Position numbers and translations under genes: made by a program. This document shows positions 62,161 through 64,000 of a DNA stretch of 64,000 nt, piece after piece. Every line of letters starts with the position of its first letter. The stretch's first letter is position 1. The notes under the pieces were generated by a model that saw only the letters and a list, made by a program, of their open reading frames with translations, searched no databases and was not told the DNA's origin. The DNA is from Persicaria tinctoria (taxonomy: Eukaryota > Streptophyta > Magnoliopsida > Caryophyllales > Polygonaceae), in the NCBI GenBank assembly GCA_037127255.1, contig JBANSL010000012.1, positions 40,787,115-40,851,114 of the forward strand, given 5' to 3'.

Positions 62161-62531
62161 TAGGCGTGGCCACGGGTTACGGGTCAACCCATGACCCACC
62201 GAGTCGTATGGGTCAACGACTCGCCGAGTCAACGATCCGTCGGGTCCGGGTTGACGGGTTGGCGGGTGGGGACGGGTAGCGGGTTAGAGTTAGGGTCGGG
62301 GAATCCTCAACCCGTGACCTGCCGGGTCGACCTATTTTGAAAATGTAGCCGTTTGTCGTGGGGCCCACAGGTCGGAGGTTTTTTTTTTTTAAAAAAAATG
62401 TAGCCGTTGTTACTTGTAACGGCTAGTTGAGTGCTCAGGGCTATAAATACCCGACTCCTTCATGTCACAAATCCCATCCAATCCATCAATCACCTATCAA
62501 TTTGATTTTCATAAGCTCGTAAGTCGTAATC

Positions 62532-62762
62532 ATGTCCGGTGACAACCTCAAAGAGGCGTTGTTCTGAGATCATTACGAGAAGGCGGATGAGCAAGCCGAT
62601 CGATCATTCGTAGCCGTTTGTCGTCATTGTGTTAAAAGGTACAAGATGAAAAATAACCTTGGATATGGTAATTTGAAGCTTCACATCACCAACAAGCACC
62701 CCGAAAAGATGAAGAACGATGACGCTTCGGGCTCGAGTGGGACGAGTGGTGGTAAAAACTAG
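62532..62762 (+). pseudogene. hAT transposase N-terminus, BED zinc finger
   Basis: ATG at 62532, 90 bp after the TATA box. The frame encodes a BED finger CRHC...KLHITNKH with the preceding aromatic segment SFVAVCRHC, which binds transposon ends. A TGA interrupts codon 12 (LF-stop-DHYEK; CGA to TGA is likely), and the frame closes at TAG 62760-62762 after a Ser/Gly tail. Confidence 0.8.
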
Positions 62763-63142
62763 TCTATTATTCCTAAGTCCTAAGTCTTAATCCTAAGTAG
62801 TGAGTATTGTAGTAATGTAGTAAGTTTATGTTTTATGTTTTTAAGTTTTTATGTTATGTGAATCGGTGAATGTGAGTCGTGATTTGTAAACGTGTATTCG
62901 TCTTTCGGTTTACAATAAACTTGTGTTTGAATGATTCAAATAATAGTGTTTTATAAGCTAATATTTTTACTAATTACCTAACAACTTAGAAAAAATTACC
63001 TAAACATTATATATTACATTTAAAATGTTTAAAAAATAAAAAACTAAATAAAATAAATTGGAAACTTGACATATAAATTTAATTACATGTTAAGATACAA
63101 TAAACAAGTAGCCAAACACCACCCAAAAATAAAAAAATTTGA

Positions 63143-64000
63143 ATCGGCAACGGCTATTGTCGTGCTCACCAAACCTGCCCAAAAACGTTCCCCAAGGACG
63201 TTTGCACTCGGTGGAACTCCACTTACACACTGATTTATGATTCAATCGCTTACAAAGAACTTCTTTCCAGTTTTGCAACACAAAACATCCCGGAATCAAA
63301 CATCTTTGCGGAGGTTTGGACTCAGGCCCGGGATGTTGTGGAGGTTTTCAAAGTTTTTTACGACGCAACTCGGACGTTTTCCCACGTTTACATGCCTACA
63401 TCAAACCTTTTTTGTTTTATTGCAATGAACGTAGCAATAGCCCTTCAAGACGGGATTAACACGCATTCCATTTACCAAGCCACTATGGAGATGCGGCAGA
63501 AATGGATCACATATTACAAAGTTATACCCGACATTTTCCTCGTAGCGTGTTGTTTCGACCCTAGATATAAATTAAACGGAGTTCAATTGTTTTTAGAAAA
63601 CTATTTTCCGACTTTAGGAATTGTGGATGATCCTGATTGCAATGTTACAATTATTGTTGCTAGAGTTAGAGGATTGTTAGAACAATTATATACTGAATAT
63701 TCGACGGGCGAACCAGCATCACCGCTAGAACTAAGGCACTTGCCCGAGATATCTTTGGGTCAAAGAGGTCGAGATCTTCGTCGAGCCCCCACTCGGAGCT
63801 CAACGAATATTTGTCCACTAACTTTGATTTTCTCAGCGATGAAGAGGAAGATTTCGATGTCCTTGAGTGGTGGAGCCGTCCCGAAAGACAAAGATTCCCG
63901 ACGTTGCAGGTAATCGCCCGAAAAATACTTGGGGCACCTTGCTCCACCGTAGCCGTCGAGCAACTTTTCAGTTGCGGAGGTCAGATTCTTTCGAAGAAGA
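63143..64000 (+). pseudogene. hAT transposase C-terminal half with dimerisation domain, frameshifted
   Basis: The frame opens after a TGA (63140-63142): FPKDVCTRWNSTYTLIYDSI, then a DUF4413-type stretch (WITYYKVIP, FDPRYKLNG). A shift near 63785 gives ELNEYLSTNFDF, then the hAT dimerisation domain FDVLEWWSRPERQRFPTLQ, ILGAPCSTVAVEQLFSCGG, continuing past the window. RWNSTY and the S-x-x-x-E-x-x-FS-x-GG pattern are hallmarks of hAT transposases. The catalytic aspartate region is not present here. Confidence 0.88.

Larger units (their letters stand above)
62161..64000 (+). mobile_element. hAT transposon, decayed, right end outside window
   Basis: Starts TAGGCGTGGCCACGGG, a plant hAT-type end. 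GGGTCAAC and CGGGT repeats fill 62170-62340. A promoter with CTATAAATA (62441-62449) precedes a BED zinc-finger start, and a transposase C-terminus runs to the window end. The middle of the transposase is missing: 62763-63142 is AT-rich and non-coding. Confidence 0.8.

Overview
The window is nuclear DNA from an angiosperm, probably a eudicot. Genes are split by GT-AG introns, the background is AT-rich, and the families present (TBC Rab-GAP with a plant-type coiled-coil tail, plant choline kinase, Athila-like and Copia LTR elements, MULEs with OTU, PMD or DUF1985 genes, hAT elements) are typical of flowering plants. The species cannot be named from the sequence.

Layout. (1) 27-7604, plus strand: the 3' sixteen exons of a TBC-domain Rab GTPase-activating protein, apparently intact; its 5' end lies outside the window. 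(2) 8.1-16.1 kb: nested DNA transposons, including a 2.4 kb element with 83-bp inverted ends, a small MITE, and a 3.7 kb hAT element with a perfect 8-bp target duplication that itself holds another terminal-inverted-repeat element and a long AT microsatellite. (3) 16.1-23.7 kb: one large Mutator-like element (MULE). On its minus strand it carries a broken FAR1/MULE transposase fused to an OTU protease domain and, upstream, a broken plant-mobile-domain (PMD) gene. Hairpin-forming GCACGTCCTTAAGGACGTGC modules and telomere-like repeats mark its ends and the space between its genes. (4) 24.0-32.1 kb: a non-autonomous LTR element (LARD-like, minus strand) containing a MITE, a hAT element and a microsatellite. 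(5) 32.1-50.8 kb: layered fragments of Athila-like elements in both orientations, mixed with two oppositely oriented DUF1985 gene fragments. The Athila-like LTRs and even the gag-protease coding region are studded with the palindromic decamer TCGAYRTCGA, often repeated every 19-21 bp. This is the most unusual feature of the window. (6) 50.8-54.4 kb: a truncated Copia element, minus strand. (7) 54.4-57.9 kb: repeat-rich intergenic DNA. (8) 57.9-61.6 kb: an apparently intact choline kinase gene, plus strand. (9) 62.2 kb to the end: a decayed hAT element running off the window.

Only two host genes look functional, the TBC Rab-GAP (vesicle traffic) and choline kinase (first step of the CDP-choline pathway). 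They are unrelated and sit at opposite ends of about 50 kb of transposon sequence. Every transposon gene carries stops or frameshifts. Several stops are TAG where CAG would restore glutamine, as expected from C-to-T decay of methylated CHG sites, although only one position is supported by family knowledge.

All statements rest on reading the sequence and recalling protein families. No database search was run, and splice sites were chosen by consensus and reading-phase agreement.
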